Made by a program: the position numbers and the translations under genes. The notes under the pieces were generated by a model. It ran no database searches, had not been told where the DNA came from, and saw nothing but the letters and a program-made list of their open reading frames with translations. Positions 23,955 through 35,504 of a stretch of 64,000 nucleotides of DNA are shown here, piece by piece. The stretch is taken from positions 34,445,333 to 34,509,332 of the forward strand of contig OU744446.1 in assembly GCA_916610825.1 (NCBI GenBank), given 5' to 3'. Position 1 is the stretch's first letter, and each line of letters begins with the position of its first letter. Source of the stretch: Haliclystus octoradiatus (lineage: Eukaryota; Cnidaria; Staurozoa; Stauromedusae; Haliclystidae).

Positions 23955-24165
23955 GGAAAAATTTTATTCAATACAATAATCAATTATTGTTTTTCGCTTT
24001 ATCAAAATTCCTATTATTTTTGCCGCAAAACAATCAACACATTTTATGCAAGACAATAAGTTTGAGTTGGTTCTTGATCCTTTAAAATCTGATTATAATA
24101 GAGAAATTGTCCAAAGAGAGGAAGAAGTTTGAAACCCTTTGTCTGTATGCGTTTCCACATAAGGA

Positions 24166-24949
24166 GTCCTTTGTGAACAGGGAGGGCGGTCATGCTAAGT
24201 TTCATGAGCTAGGATAATCATTGGTCGTCTTGCATGAATCACGGTTTTTATATTAATTCACAAGAAAACCTGGAATTATTGATGTTGTTATGATATAACA
24301 GTGACTATGCTAGAGCTCCGCATTCTGTAATTCCTAACGAACATATATGTACAAACCTGAAAGAATTGCTGTGTTGGGCTACGAAAAAAAGTCATTTGGC
24401 CGTAGTTTTACACAATTTTAAATTGAAAATATTGGCCTTAAGAATGAGTACCATCGAGTTGCTTATCCTTTAGTTATGATTAACTCCTATTAGAATTAGA
24501 TTATATCAGAATTGTCCTCTCGATGAATGAAAATTCTTAAATTTACGAAAACAGATAAATCATAAACCCATGATAAATAGAACCTAGATCTCTTTTTATG
24601 TCATTTACTGATCACTAATTAAGCTAAAGCAATATGAAGATGTGCTCTAACTGTGAACTTATGTAAGATTTCCTGAAAACTATATATAAAAATATGGAAA
24701 CTTAACGTTCTGATCCCCCGTATTTCAAGAATCATTCAGAAATAGTCCAGATTAGTGTAATTTGATTTATAGAGGAAGAAGTTCCAAATGGTTTGGTTCT
24801 CTATTGTAGTAAATTTCAAAGAAGTGGGAAAGAGTTTTTCACATGAAGCCCGTTTTCCACTGCACACAAATTTCACCCGAAGCGACATTCCTGAGATTGC
24901 GCATGCGGAGTGATGGTCTAATGACGTCAAAATGCCGCCAAGCGATGTC
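24166..24949. other. intergenic, no gene seen
   Basis: No exon or repeat end recognised. From about 24840 the GC content rises toward the foldback arm (CCCGAAGCGACATTCC). Confidence 0.5.
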
Positions 24950-25537
24950 GCCACAAGTCGCCGAGAGTAAAAATGTAGTTTGAAATTATTTTTAACTTTT
25001 CTGATGTTGCCAGAGCGCAAAATGTCGCAAGCCAATCAAATAGCTAGTTATTTTGAGATGATTCGAAATGAGACTAGAATGTCCATACTTGTGTCCCAAA
25101 TTAAAATTGAACATTTTGCCCTTTACAAAATATTCGAACTTTCACAAGTATTGCATTTGATTTAGTACTTTGTAAAGTATTTTATTGTGACCAATGTGAG
25201 TCTGAGCATTGGGAAGAACATTTAATAATTTGCAGACATACTCAAACAGATTCTGAACAGCTGAGGGTTATTCATAACAAGTTGAAACCTGTGACCAATT
25301 TAAGTGTAATTTATCTTTGAAACTTTTCCTTTCACACTGTTCTCACACAGCCCAATAAACATAAGGAATCTTCTTATAATAAAATATGTATAGTCCAGTT
25401 CCTGATAATAGTCAATTTATAAACAAAACATTTGCTCACGGCCTTCCATTAGTGTATTAGTATCTAAATTGCCAACAAACGTTTTTTTATCGTTGAATGC
25501 AGCCATATTTTGTTTCAGTGGCTTACTAAGGTTTGCG

Positions 25538-25580
25538 AAACGAAACGAAACGAAACGAAACGAAACGAAACGAAACGAAA
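25538..25580. repeat. CGAAA pentanucleotide microsatellite
   Basis: About eight CGAAA repeats grading into TGAAA. The inverted partner TTTCG array lies at 29968-29998 in the opposite arm of the large inverted repeat. Confidence 0.9.
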
Positions 25581-26148
25581 TGAAATGAGATTCTTATTTA
25601 TTAAAGATATCAATAAAATATTACATATTATTGTTAAATCAAACACAATATTTGTAAATTGCCAACTTATTTCATTATTATCTTGTTTTAACTAGCAAAA
25701 TTGGCAAACAGAAAAATGTAAAATATTGTTCATCTACGACGTGTTTTGTGGTATTCACCTCAATGCAACGCCGTGATCCGTGATAAGCTGTAAAACAAAC
25801 AAGCCGAACAATCACGACAAATCACAACCTTCCTTCTTGCAAATTGAAAGCAAAAGAAGGTGGTCATGTCTATGATTCGCTTGTCAAAATTCTGTATTTT
25901 TCGAGAATATCCTGGACTATTGACAGCGTTAGGAGATATTTTATTGAAACTACTGGTTATCTGTTGCAAACCTTGATTTTTAATTCTGAAAAGTATACTT
26001 CTTTCACAGAAAAATAGCAGAGCACCCTTTTTCCCTCTAGATGAAGGATGATTAATTATTGAATATAATATGGAATAAATGCTAGAATGAAAGCTGGAAA
26101 AGGCGGTTATTAGCAGCACCATTATCGATGGCATCGATTGTTTTTCAC

Positions 26149-27572
26149 TTTCTCGACTTTAAATATTTCTCACATTAAAACAATAGCAATACGAGCAATA
26201 CAATTCACTTCATTTCTTAGTATGTCGTACTCAGACATGTATCGAAATAATTTAGAAAACTACATGAAAAAACATTAAGTTTATATTTGGAAACAGCCGT
26301 TTAGGTTGAACTAAGTGTGATTTCATCACTTTTCAGATTTTCAAGAAAGCCGGTTTTTCACATTCTCGATTTTAAATATTTCTTACACTAAAACGAGCAA
26401 TACGATTCACTTCATTTTTTTAGTATGTCATACTCCAACATGTATCAAAGCGATTGAAAAAAGCTAGATGAAAAAATATTAAGTTTATATTTGGAAACAG
26501 CCATTTAAGTTGACCTAAGTGTGATTTCACGTCTTTTCAGATTTTCAAGAAAGCCGGTTTTTCACTTTCTCGATTTTAAATATTTCTTACACTAAAACGA
26601 GCAATACAATACATTTAATTTCTCAGTATGTCATACTCAGACATGTATCAAAGCGATTGAAAAAAACTAGATGAAAAAATATCAAGTTTATATTTGGAAA
26701 CAGCCATCTAGGTTGGCCGAAGTGTGATTTCACGTCTTTTCAGATTTCGAAAAAGCTGGTTTTTCACTTTCTCGACTTTAAATATTTCTCACACTAAAAC
26801 GAGCAATACAATTCACTTCATTTTTTAGTATGTCCTACTCAGACATTTATTGAAATAATTAAAAAAAATTAAAGAAAAAATATTAAGCTTATATTTAGTA
26901 ACAGCCATCTAGGTTGGCCGAAGTGTGATTTCACGTCTTTTCAGATTTCGAATAAGCTGGTGTTTCACTTTCTCGACTTTAAATATTTCTCACACTACAA
27001 CGAGCAATACAATACACTTAATTTCTCAGTATGTCATACTCAGACATGTATCGAAATAATTTAGAAAACTACATGGTAAAATATTAAGCTTATATTTAGT
27101 AACAGCCATCTAGGTTGGCCGAAGTGTGATTTCACGTCTTTTCAGATTTCGAAAAAGCTGGTTTTTCACTTTCTCGACTTTAAATATTTCTTACACTAAA
27201 ACGAGCAATACAATTCACTTCATTTCTTAGTATGTCATACTCAGACACTTTTTGAAATAATTAAAAAAAACTAGATGAAAAAATATCAAGTCTATATTTA
27301 GTAACAGCCATCTAGGTTGGCTGAAGTGTGATTTCACGTCTTTTCAGATTTCGAAAAAGCTGGTTTTTCACTTTCTCGACTTTAAATATTTCTCACACTA
27401 AAACGAGCAATACAATTCACTTCATTTCTTAGTATGTCATACTCAGGCACTTATTGAAATAATTGAAAAAAACTAGATGAAAAAGTATCAAGTCTATATT
27501 TAGTAACAGCCATCTACGCTGTCCTAAGTTTGATTTCACATCTTTTCAGATTTTGAAAAAGCTGGTTTTTCA
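26149..27572. repeat. Tandem satellite, about 202-bp unit, seven copies
   Basis: TTTCTCGA(C/T)TTTAAATATTTCT recurs at 26149, 26362, 26566, 26768, 26969, 27170 and 27372, so periods are 213, 204, 202, 201, 201 and 202 bp. Each unit has the order CTCGACTTTAAATATTTCT, ACACTAAAACGAGCAATAC, TCATACTCAGACA, GGAAACAGCCATCTAGGTTG and TGTGATTTCACGTCTTTTCAG. More diverged units of about 197 bp follow to about 28030. Units in reverse orientation appear from 28570 to 29700. Confidence 0.95.
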
Positions 27573-28569
27573 CTTTTTTCAACTTGGTAGGTCTTTCAAA
27601 TGAGAACGAGGCGGGCTGATGACATGATATCACTCTATATGGCTCTCATACATGTGTATCGGATACAATTAAAAGGATTTCATTCAATTATATAACGTTT
27701 TTATTCAGATACAGCCGTTTAAGTTGATGTGGGGGGGGTATTAAATAGGATTTTCAAAATGCCGGTTTTCACTTTGTCCAACTTGCAGGTCTCTCAAATG
27801 AGCACGAGGCCAGCACATCATCCGTTATCGCTAGATATAGTTCTTAGATATATATCGAATTTAATTCAAAATGTTTCATTGTTATACATCTTATCTATGT
27901 TTAGATACAGTCATTCAAGTTGTGATCTAGTTAGAATTTTAGGGGTTTTCAAAATGCCAATTTTTGACTTTCTCCAACTTGTAGGTCTTGTACTATCCGA
28001 ATGTATTTTTGGCGTTTGCCATTGGGAGTAGGCTCCGAAACTGATCTTTCGTTTGTTCATCCATTTCTGGCATTTTGATTCTTTAATGATTATTGTATTT
28101 CCAATTAGACTGAATGGCATACCCTTTTTTCTATGATTCTGTGTGACATTTTCAAAATTATAAGATTTTCAGGACTTCATGGGTACCAAATCGTTCCTCT
28201 TATCAATCAATCAACATTATATCCATCGAATTACAAACATACTTTTTATATATTCTACAGCTCCATGTACATGTATATTGTATTATTGAATGTTCTTGTA
28301 TTAATTCATTATCAATTTCCACTTACGTATGTATCAACCCAGTAGCCCATATTTGCATAAGCATTGATGACACCAAATATATAATTTTAACTTGACTTTG
28401 TGACGAATTGATCTATCACAAATCAAAATCTTCTTGTATATTAACTATTATGCACCTTTATGTATGCTTGGAATAAATATCAAAACGCTGGTATATGAAT
28501 GAACCAACAATTATATGTAGAAATTTTCCATATACTTGATACATTTGTGTTGAACAATATCTAGTGATA

Positions 28570-29700
28570 TCTAATAATGTGCTGGCCTCCTTCTCATTTG
28601 AGAGACCTACAAGTTGGACAAAGTGAAGTCCGGCATTTTGAATACCCTATAGATACCCCCCCCCCATATCAACTTAAACAGCTGTATCTGAACAAAAACG
28701 TGATATATTTTCATGAAATCCTTCTACATGCATCCAATACACATGTAAGAGCCATATAGAGCGATAGAAGTCATCAGCACACCTTCTTTTCATTTGAGAG
28801 ACCTACAATTAGTTGAAGAAGTGAAAAAGTGTCATTTTGAAAACCATAATTACCCCCAATATCAACTCAAATGGCTGTATCTGAATAAATGCAGGATTAG
28901 TTCTCATAAAATCTTTTGAATTATATCCAATACACATCATGTAAGAGCCATATAGAGCATAGATTATAGAATATTCTATAATCTATGTATAGAGCGAGAA
29001 GGTCGTATGGATGGCCCTCATTCGTACTGACTACCTGGGACACGAAAGTAGGGCGACAAGATTATAATTATACACTATTGTAACTTGGATAACATTAATT
29101 TGTTTAAATGATTGTATCAAGTCGGAAAGGATATGGGCAATTAATGGACATTTGAATACGCTATCGTCGTTGTGATTTTATATGAATACATAAAATGATG
29201 TAGTGATTTGTAAATAAATATATACATAGTTTGATTGGAGAGACTTTATATAAATAATTGCAGAATGTGAAAAATCTGTTTTTTTTTTGATAATCTCGAA
29301 ATAACCCCTCTCTGAGCCCCCTCTGTCAACTTTGATTGCTACAATTGTTAAATATTGACTGGATAATTTTCATCTACTTTCCTCAATTAAATTCGATACA
29401 TTTCTGAGAACCATATCTAATGATAAATTGTGTTCTGTCTCAATATAATTTTGAGAGACCTACAAGTTGAAGAAATTTAAAAACTGGCCTTTTCGAAATA
29501 TTGAGCTAACCCCCCTCTCTTAGCCCATCTGTCAACCTCAATGGCTATAATATTTATTGTTATCTAAATTTTATTCAATATTTGTCTGAGAACAATATCT
29601 AGTTGTACCTAGTGCTCTGGGTATCTCTATATAATTCGAGAGACCGAATAGTTACAGAAAGGGTAGGTATAAACCGGCTTTTTCAAAATCTGTAAAATCG
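28570..29700. repeat. Inverted, diverged satellite units (right inner arm)
   Basis: CATTTGAGAGACCTACAA followed by AAAGTGAA-like sequence recurs near 28595, 28790, 29450 and 29635. It is the reverse complement of TTTTCACTT…AACTTGTAGGTCT in the left arm (27565-27990). Between them CTGTATCTGAA mirrors TTCAGATACAG of the left arm. Confidence 0.75.
28958..28987. repeat. 30-bp perfect palindrome
   Basis: CATAGATTATAGAAT followed directly by its reverse complement, no loop. It lies in the inner right arm of the large inverted repeat. Confidence 0.9.
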
Positions 29701-30260
29701 AACTTCGAAGTTCTGTCCGCTTCAACTGTGGCTTCAACGAAGACCGAGGCTGACGCAATTACTGTGTACTTTGTACCACAGCTGATCACGGCGCCGAATT
29801 TAGATGACCGCGTGGTAAACACAAGGATTTACGCCGTTTTGAAAATATGTAAGTTTTTGCTTTTTAACTTGGAAAATCAAGTCATAACACGATAATTTGG
29901 ATGAAATGTTGTTTAGTTAACAAAACAATTCTATATTATGTAATAATTTATTAATATCTTTAATAAATAAGAATCTCGTTTCGTTTCGTTTCGTTTCGCA
30001 AACCTTAGTAAGCCTGTTTCAGTGGATTATGGCGCTATAAAAGTCGAAAGAATTCTCATTTGTGAGGAAATCACTGACGTTTTCAAGTAATAATAATGGA
30101 AGGCCATGAATGAAGCTGACGTTTTGTTTGATAAATGTTTTGTTTACAAATTGATTATTACCAGTAATTGGACTATACATATTACATATTACTTATGTTT
30201 ATTGGGCTGTGTGAGAACAGCGTGAAAGGAATACTTAGATAAATTTCACTTATTGGTCAC

Positions 30261-31631
30261 TGTAGTAGTATTGTAATTGTGTTGTAATCATTGTCATAAC
30301 ATCCTGTAACGTCATATTACTAATTATCGTCCATTCATTGTAACTCATGTAAATACCGTCCCTCGACACTTGTAAACTCATTCCTTGCTTGGTGCTCTCA
30401 CGAATAACATCTCAACTCAATCTCTTGTGTCATATATCTCAATCCTGCTTACACACAGTATTCTCATACTATTACATGGCGCAGTTGATAGGATTTAAAC
30501 AAGTATATGCAGGATTTACAAATAAGATGTCCTCATCCTTATTGTCAACAACGTCGACATGGTGTTGTTGTTATTTGTGCTTGACCAGCGAAGAGTGCCA
30601 CGAAGACGTTCTCAAAACTATTCTGGTAGCCCTGTTTAGAGTAAAAGACACCATCCAAAAGCTTGGAATCACGAGGACAAACACTATCGCCTCAAAAGGT
30701 ATGTTGTCAAACTTCACAAAGTACACGCCAAAAGTTCATCAGCAACAAACCAACGAAACTCTGAGTTTCATTCATTCAGCCTTTACGACGCCCAAGCCAG
30801 CTACATTACTCAATCGACATGCGGTTTCTACACCCTATCTTGATAATATACAGCGCTACCGACCAACTCTCAACGATCCAGCTATCAACGAATTTGGTTC
30901 ACTATGGGATGAAAATTGCTTTGAATGTTCAACGGTAAACACTCACATCATATTCGTCAGCAAGCCCGTCGGTGTGATCCTTCACGCTATCTTCTACGAT
31001 CTTGATTATTTACTGTTAATGGTTGGCTATTTTGAAAGAATTCAAGTAATTCAACATGAAGTTAACATCACAATTCTCTTCGAACACAAACACCTTCCAC
31101 GTCCACGCCGACATCGACATAATCAAAACAATCACAACGGATATTGTCACGGTGATAATCATCACGTATGTCGTTACGACCATCATTCAACTATCACGTA
31201 GTTCAAGCTATCGTCAACGCTCAAGACTATTGTATCGTCAACACCAGAAGAACTTTCTATCAGTTACTGTATTTGATTTACAATATTTCATATCAAAGTT
31301 ACTCAACAATGTTATCATGGACTTTCATTCTAGGATAGATTACATCAGTTATTTATTTATACAGCAATCACATATGCGTTCAGCACTCTCGTGCTCACCG
31401 CTCCCAGCGGGGGCATGTAGTAGTATTGTAATTGTGTTGTAATCATTGTCATAACATCCTGTAACGTCATATTACTAATTGTCGTCCATTCATCGTAACT
31501 CATGTAAATACCGTCCCTCGACACTTGTAAACTCATTCCTTGCTTGGTGCTCTCACGAATAACATCTCGACTCAATCTCTTGTGTCATATATCTCAATCC
31601 TGCTTACACACAGTATTCTCATACTATTACA
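30261..31631 (+). mobile_element. Short non-autonomous LTR retrotransposon
   Basis: LTRs of 216 bp at 30261-30476 and 31416-31631 start TGTAGTAG and end ATTACA, differing at about three positions. A 5-bp target duplication GTCAC flanks the element (30256-30260, 31632-31636). A primer-binding site TGGCGCAGTTGATAGGAT follows the left LTR directly. AGCGGGGGCA before the right LTR is the likely polypurine tract. The 939-bp interior lacks protease, reverse transcriptase, RNase H and integrase. A frame from 30476 (or 30389) to 31201 gives a Cys/His-containing protein of unknown kind. An overlapping frame (31056-31442) has one hydrophobic stretch (DIVTVIIITYVVTTIIQ) followed by a basic tail. The element sits within the right arm of the large inverted repeat, so it is younger than that structure. 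Confidence 0.9.
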
Positions 31632-31874
31632 GTCACGGGTTTCAACTTTTTATTAATAATTCTCAACTGTTCAGAATCTGTTTGAGTATGTCTGCAAATT
31701 ATTAAATGTTCTTCCCAATGCTCAGACCTTTGATCACAATAAAAGACTTCACAAAGTAAAAAATCAAATGAGATCAATGTGAAAGTTTGAATATTTTGAA
31801 AAAGGCGAAATGTTCAATTTTAATTTTGGGACACAAGTCTGGACATTCTAGTCTCCTTTCGAATAATCTCAAAA

Positions 31875-33122
31875 ATGTGGTAAAGGTGTTGGCCCATCTC
31901 CAATTGTAAGGAGTTGTGCACAATAGGCCACCATATACGGGCCTGCACTACGACCCTGGTGTGGATTCCTTTTTCTAGCTTTGGTTTTCTTCTTGTGATG
32001 ACCGTTATTTGTTTCACATCAATAGTTGTTATGATGTGGTCTCAGACTTCAATGTTATTGTTAATGTTATACTATTCTAGGTTTTAATTTTAGAACATGA
32101 TTCTCTGTATGATTTTGTCTTATTCAATTTACTCGTTATTGGTTTAATTAATCAGAAATGTTTCTAGTCTTAAGTTTGCACACAGTGTATTCAATACATA
32201 CAAGGTGAGATTCTTCCCACTGTCCTGATGATTCCAAGTTGTTTGAATATGAGGACAATTTCTAATCAACTGAGTACCCAACTGCCTTGGTTATCGCAAT
32301 GGTTGCAGTAAATCTTTCTTATTTGTGCTGTATCACATCGCTTGTGCAACGTTGTGTACAACTGGCCATCTTATAAAAGTGGCCCCCAATGAGAGCCTGG
32401 CAGGGTTCCTCGAGTCCGACTCATTTCATTTATTAAGTTAGATCTGATACTAACATTTTAAACGTGCAGAGTTTTGGCAATAGAGTTGGGCTTCAGCTAG
32501 GTATTGTCCCTTTTGGAAGCACTCTAGATTAGTATTTCTATCTGAATTGATCAGGTTGTATGTATCCCAAACATTATGTTTGAGGATAGCCTCTGATATA
32601 AGTTGAGTATGTGTCACTGTGATATGCTCCGCTTGTTAACCCCATTTATTGCATTTATGTTGAAAAAGAAAAGAAGATGCTGATTCTTAGTTAGGCTGTG
32701 TCCCTGTTCAGTACTGTCCTGGTTTAATGAGGGGCTATGGTACATGACACCCCTTCAATGCTGTATGTTGCCTCATTGATGATATAAGTTCTTTGTTCTA
32801 GCTTATACACCATTCCTCCTCCAATGCTGACAGTAGAAGTTAACCAATGATTGTTGCCACAGCATTGATGTTTCTGTGTGTTCAATGCATTGGGAAGATA
32901 CGATTCAAATTGTGTTTACAGACCGTTTGGCCATTGGCTCAATGTTAACCACAAAGTGAAATACTTTATAAAGACTCAGTAATGTCATCAGGTTAGTTTA
33001 ATTTTGATTAACAACATGTTATAGAGGTGTTGGCCCATCTCCGCTTGTAAGGATTTGTGCACAGCAGGCCATCATATACGGGCCTGCACTGCGAGTCTGG
33101 TTTGTGGATTCCCTTTTCAGCT
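31875..33122. mobile_element. Insertion with about 100-bp terminal direct repeats
   Basis: AGGTGTTGGCCCATCTCC…ATACGGGCCTGCACT…TGTGGATTCC occurs at about 31885-31972 and again at about 33013-33108. The sequence outside the pair matches the left foldback arm continuously, so about 1.25 kb is inserted there. The interior (TG-rich, no long frame) shows no protein domains. It could be a tiny LTR element or an insertion followed by tandem duplication; TG…CA ends are not clear. Confidence 0.5.
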
Positions 33123-33190
33123 ATTTTATTGGCTTGCGACATTTTGTGCTCTGGCGACATCAGAAAAGTTAAAATTTTTCTAACTACATT

Positions 33191-35503
33191 TTTTCTTTCG
33201 GGGACATGGTCGTGGCTAGATCAGGAGTAACTTGGACAACACAGACGGCTTTGAGCTATCCCCCATGAAAATTTCGTTTGTTTTGGTTTCGGTGTACCAA
33301 CTATCCATAGCATCATCTCGTATTTGTGGCGCATGTGTAGTGGAACCCCAGCCACTTAAAGCATTCCATGCGTGACTTTCTGCGGGACCTTGCGTATTAA
33401 GGAAAGACGTCTGATAAATCGTATAATAATATTTTAATTGCAGCTGCTAAACTGTGAATATTTTTAACTAGTTTAATATATGAGTACGAGTAATCAATTT
33501 TTCGTGCAATTTACCGTAGAAATATAAAATGTATATTAATTTAGAAACGATGTTTTGATTTGCTCACATTAGGCCAAAATTCGAGGTCATTAAAACATCA
33601 ATTACTTATTTGAGGTATAAATATTTTTATGGTTCAAAAATGCATATCAAAAAATGATAGAAATGTTTTTATTTTTTTAGGGTAAATATGTCTAAAATAT
33701 TTGAGAAACATTTTTCCCTTTTTTTCATGATCTGAAATACTATTTTTATGGGCTTCCTTCAGTCCAAACGCTCTATTTGAACAACCCTTTGAAGCGTAAT
33801 TAAAGCTACCCCCAAGAGATTGTAGTTTGTAGAACAGTTGGCCTTAATAGCTCTATACTGAATTAATATCCTCAGCTGGCTTACTGAAAAAATTTTGAGT
33901 CGTGCTTCGTCAGTTAGACGATCAGGAAGGAATATAACCCTGAGAAAAGGTAACATCTATCTTCCAGATTTAATTTTACATGTTATTGAACAAATTTATG
34001 TTTTGATTGTAGGATGTCTGAAATGCCTAAAAAACGTAACAGTTATATCTCTTATAAATATGTGTAAAGTTCTCTCATGAGCACCTTGCCAGGGACGAAA
34101 CTCGTGCCAGACCTTAAATATTATCTATGTATTACACTGATAACTGCATCAAACATGCAAGGAGAATTACTGCAACTCACTTTTTGTTCTCTTAATTTTT
34201 AGATTTCCCAGTGTATTTACTTGTCAATTATTTCTAATACTTTATGATTAGTTTTAGATTTACACGGAGCCCGAACGGTATAATCCAAAGGAATATTCCG
34301 GCTGTGATGTGTATAGGCCTCGTAGACGTAGAACTAGCGCAAAATCGAAACTTCGAAAATCACATCTATACATCTCTAAATTTAGCGATATCAGGCCTAC
34401 TGCGTGTTTTTTATCTTTCTTTATACTGAATCTTTTTTCTTTCACAAAATAATATAGCAAGAAATTATTCATTCTACCTGATTTTGTTTTTACACTTTAC
34501 AACATTTGAATAATGAACCATAAATAGTGGCCTGTTGTTTATTGTGACGTTGTATGTAAACCAGACGAAATGAGTAGCGTGTGATTATCACGCTTAGATC
34601 TGATTGAGATGCATGCAACAAAATTGTTTCTCGTATATAGTTCACATAGAAAATGTTCTGTTCACCTATATAAAATGTTTTGAATATTCAATCAATTCCA
34701 GCTTTATTATCTAGTCTAATTTCATATTCTCTTGATAAATGGTATGGCAATAAACCAAAGTGGAGTGATGTGTTATATTAATTATTTCTCATTATTAATG
34801 ACATATGTGGACATGTATAGCACACCGGGAGGTTATCTTTCCTAATGTAATCCTTTCCAGAACCTGCTATTATTTATATATTACAAAAAACTGAATTATG
34901 AATTATTTTAGAACAATATTATAAAACGTACTCCAATCAGAAAGCTATAATCATTAAATCATGTGCAATTTGAGAAAATTATGATGGCAGGTAGAATATA
35001 TGGCCCTGGAGGAATCAGTAGGAATAGCTGCATGCGGCGTATATATGTATAGCTGCATATTGAAAACCAATCAACGCCTATCTGCAATGAAGTCTGTTGA
35101 AATTGTTCCGATGTGTCGCGGGTGAGATCAGTAAAGAACATTTAATTACTATTTACAAAATAATTATGAAGCGCAGACCCAGGAAGGAGATTTTTTCCTT
35201 GAATCCTTACCAACGAAACAAGACAGTACTTTGGCTAGCCTTCATTAAGCTTGTGTGACTCAATCAATGTTTGTAACATTTGAATGGCATTTGAATCTAA
35301 GGACGTAAGATTGAAAGAGAATTGTGAATCATCAACTGTTAATTTTCATTGGGCAGCCTTTATCCTTACCGAGCCTCTTTCACAGTAGAACTACCAATGC
35401 ATCGTACTTCCTTTGCTAGTATATCGTTTCTTATACCTTTCATGGTCATACGTGGGCTACGTACGTCATTTAATTATACTTACGTTTTTCTTTCTATATT
35501 TAG
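33191..35503. other. intergenic, no gene seen
   Basis: AT-rich sequence with frames of at most about 70 codons and no recognisable domain or repeat end. The final stretch may hold the promoter and a 5' exon of the downstream Cys-rich gene, but I cannot locate them. Confidence 0.5.
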
Positions 35504-35504
35504 G

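Larger units (their letters stand above)
20619..24165. repeat. Tandem duplication, unit 2 (peptide-precursor gene)
   Basis: Second copy of the 16495-20050 unit, same orientation. Differences are scattered substitutions and short indels, including a TATATA expansion at 23809-23831. Exons, splice sites and promoter are conserved, which shows both genes could be expressed. Confidence 0.9.
24950..33190. repeat. Giant imperfect inverted repeat (foldback-like element)
   Basis: The left arm from about 24950 is the reverse complement of the right arm ending near 33190. Matching blocks, in order, are: GTAAAAATGTAGTT…GCAAAATGTCGCAAGCCAAT (24964-25035) with 33115-33185; the GAGACTAGAATGTCC…CAGATTCTGAACAG block (25070-25262) with about 31660-31860; CACAGCCCAATAAACATAAG (25345-25365) with about 30190-30215; and GGCTTACTAAGGTTTGCGAAACG… (25518-25600) with 29965-30015. 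Inner arms are satellite units on the left (26149-27970) and inverted, fewer units on the right (28570-29700). The right arm is lengthened by two later insertions. The middle (about 28030-28570) is unpaired. No transposase frame is visible. Large arms made of tandem repeats recall Drosophila foldback/Galileo elements; kinship is not shown. Confidence 0.75.

Noticed and set aside
25760..26134. Possible transposase for the foldback structure
   Set aside because: The 124-codon frame shows no DDE, RNase H-like or other transposase motif.
26149..27572. Regularly spaced repeats resembling a CRISPR array
   Set aside because: The whole unit of about 202 bp repeats, with no unique spacers, and the genome is animal.
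30389..31201. 270-codon frame taken as a host gene
   Set aside because: It begins inside the left LTR and lies wholly within a flanked LTR element.
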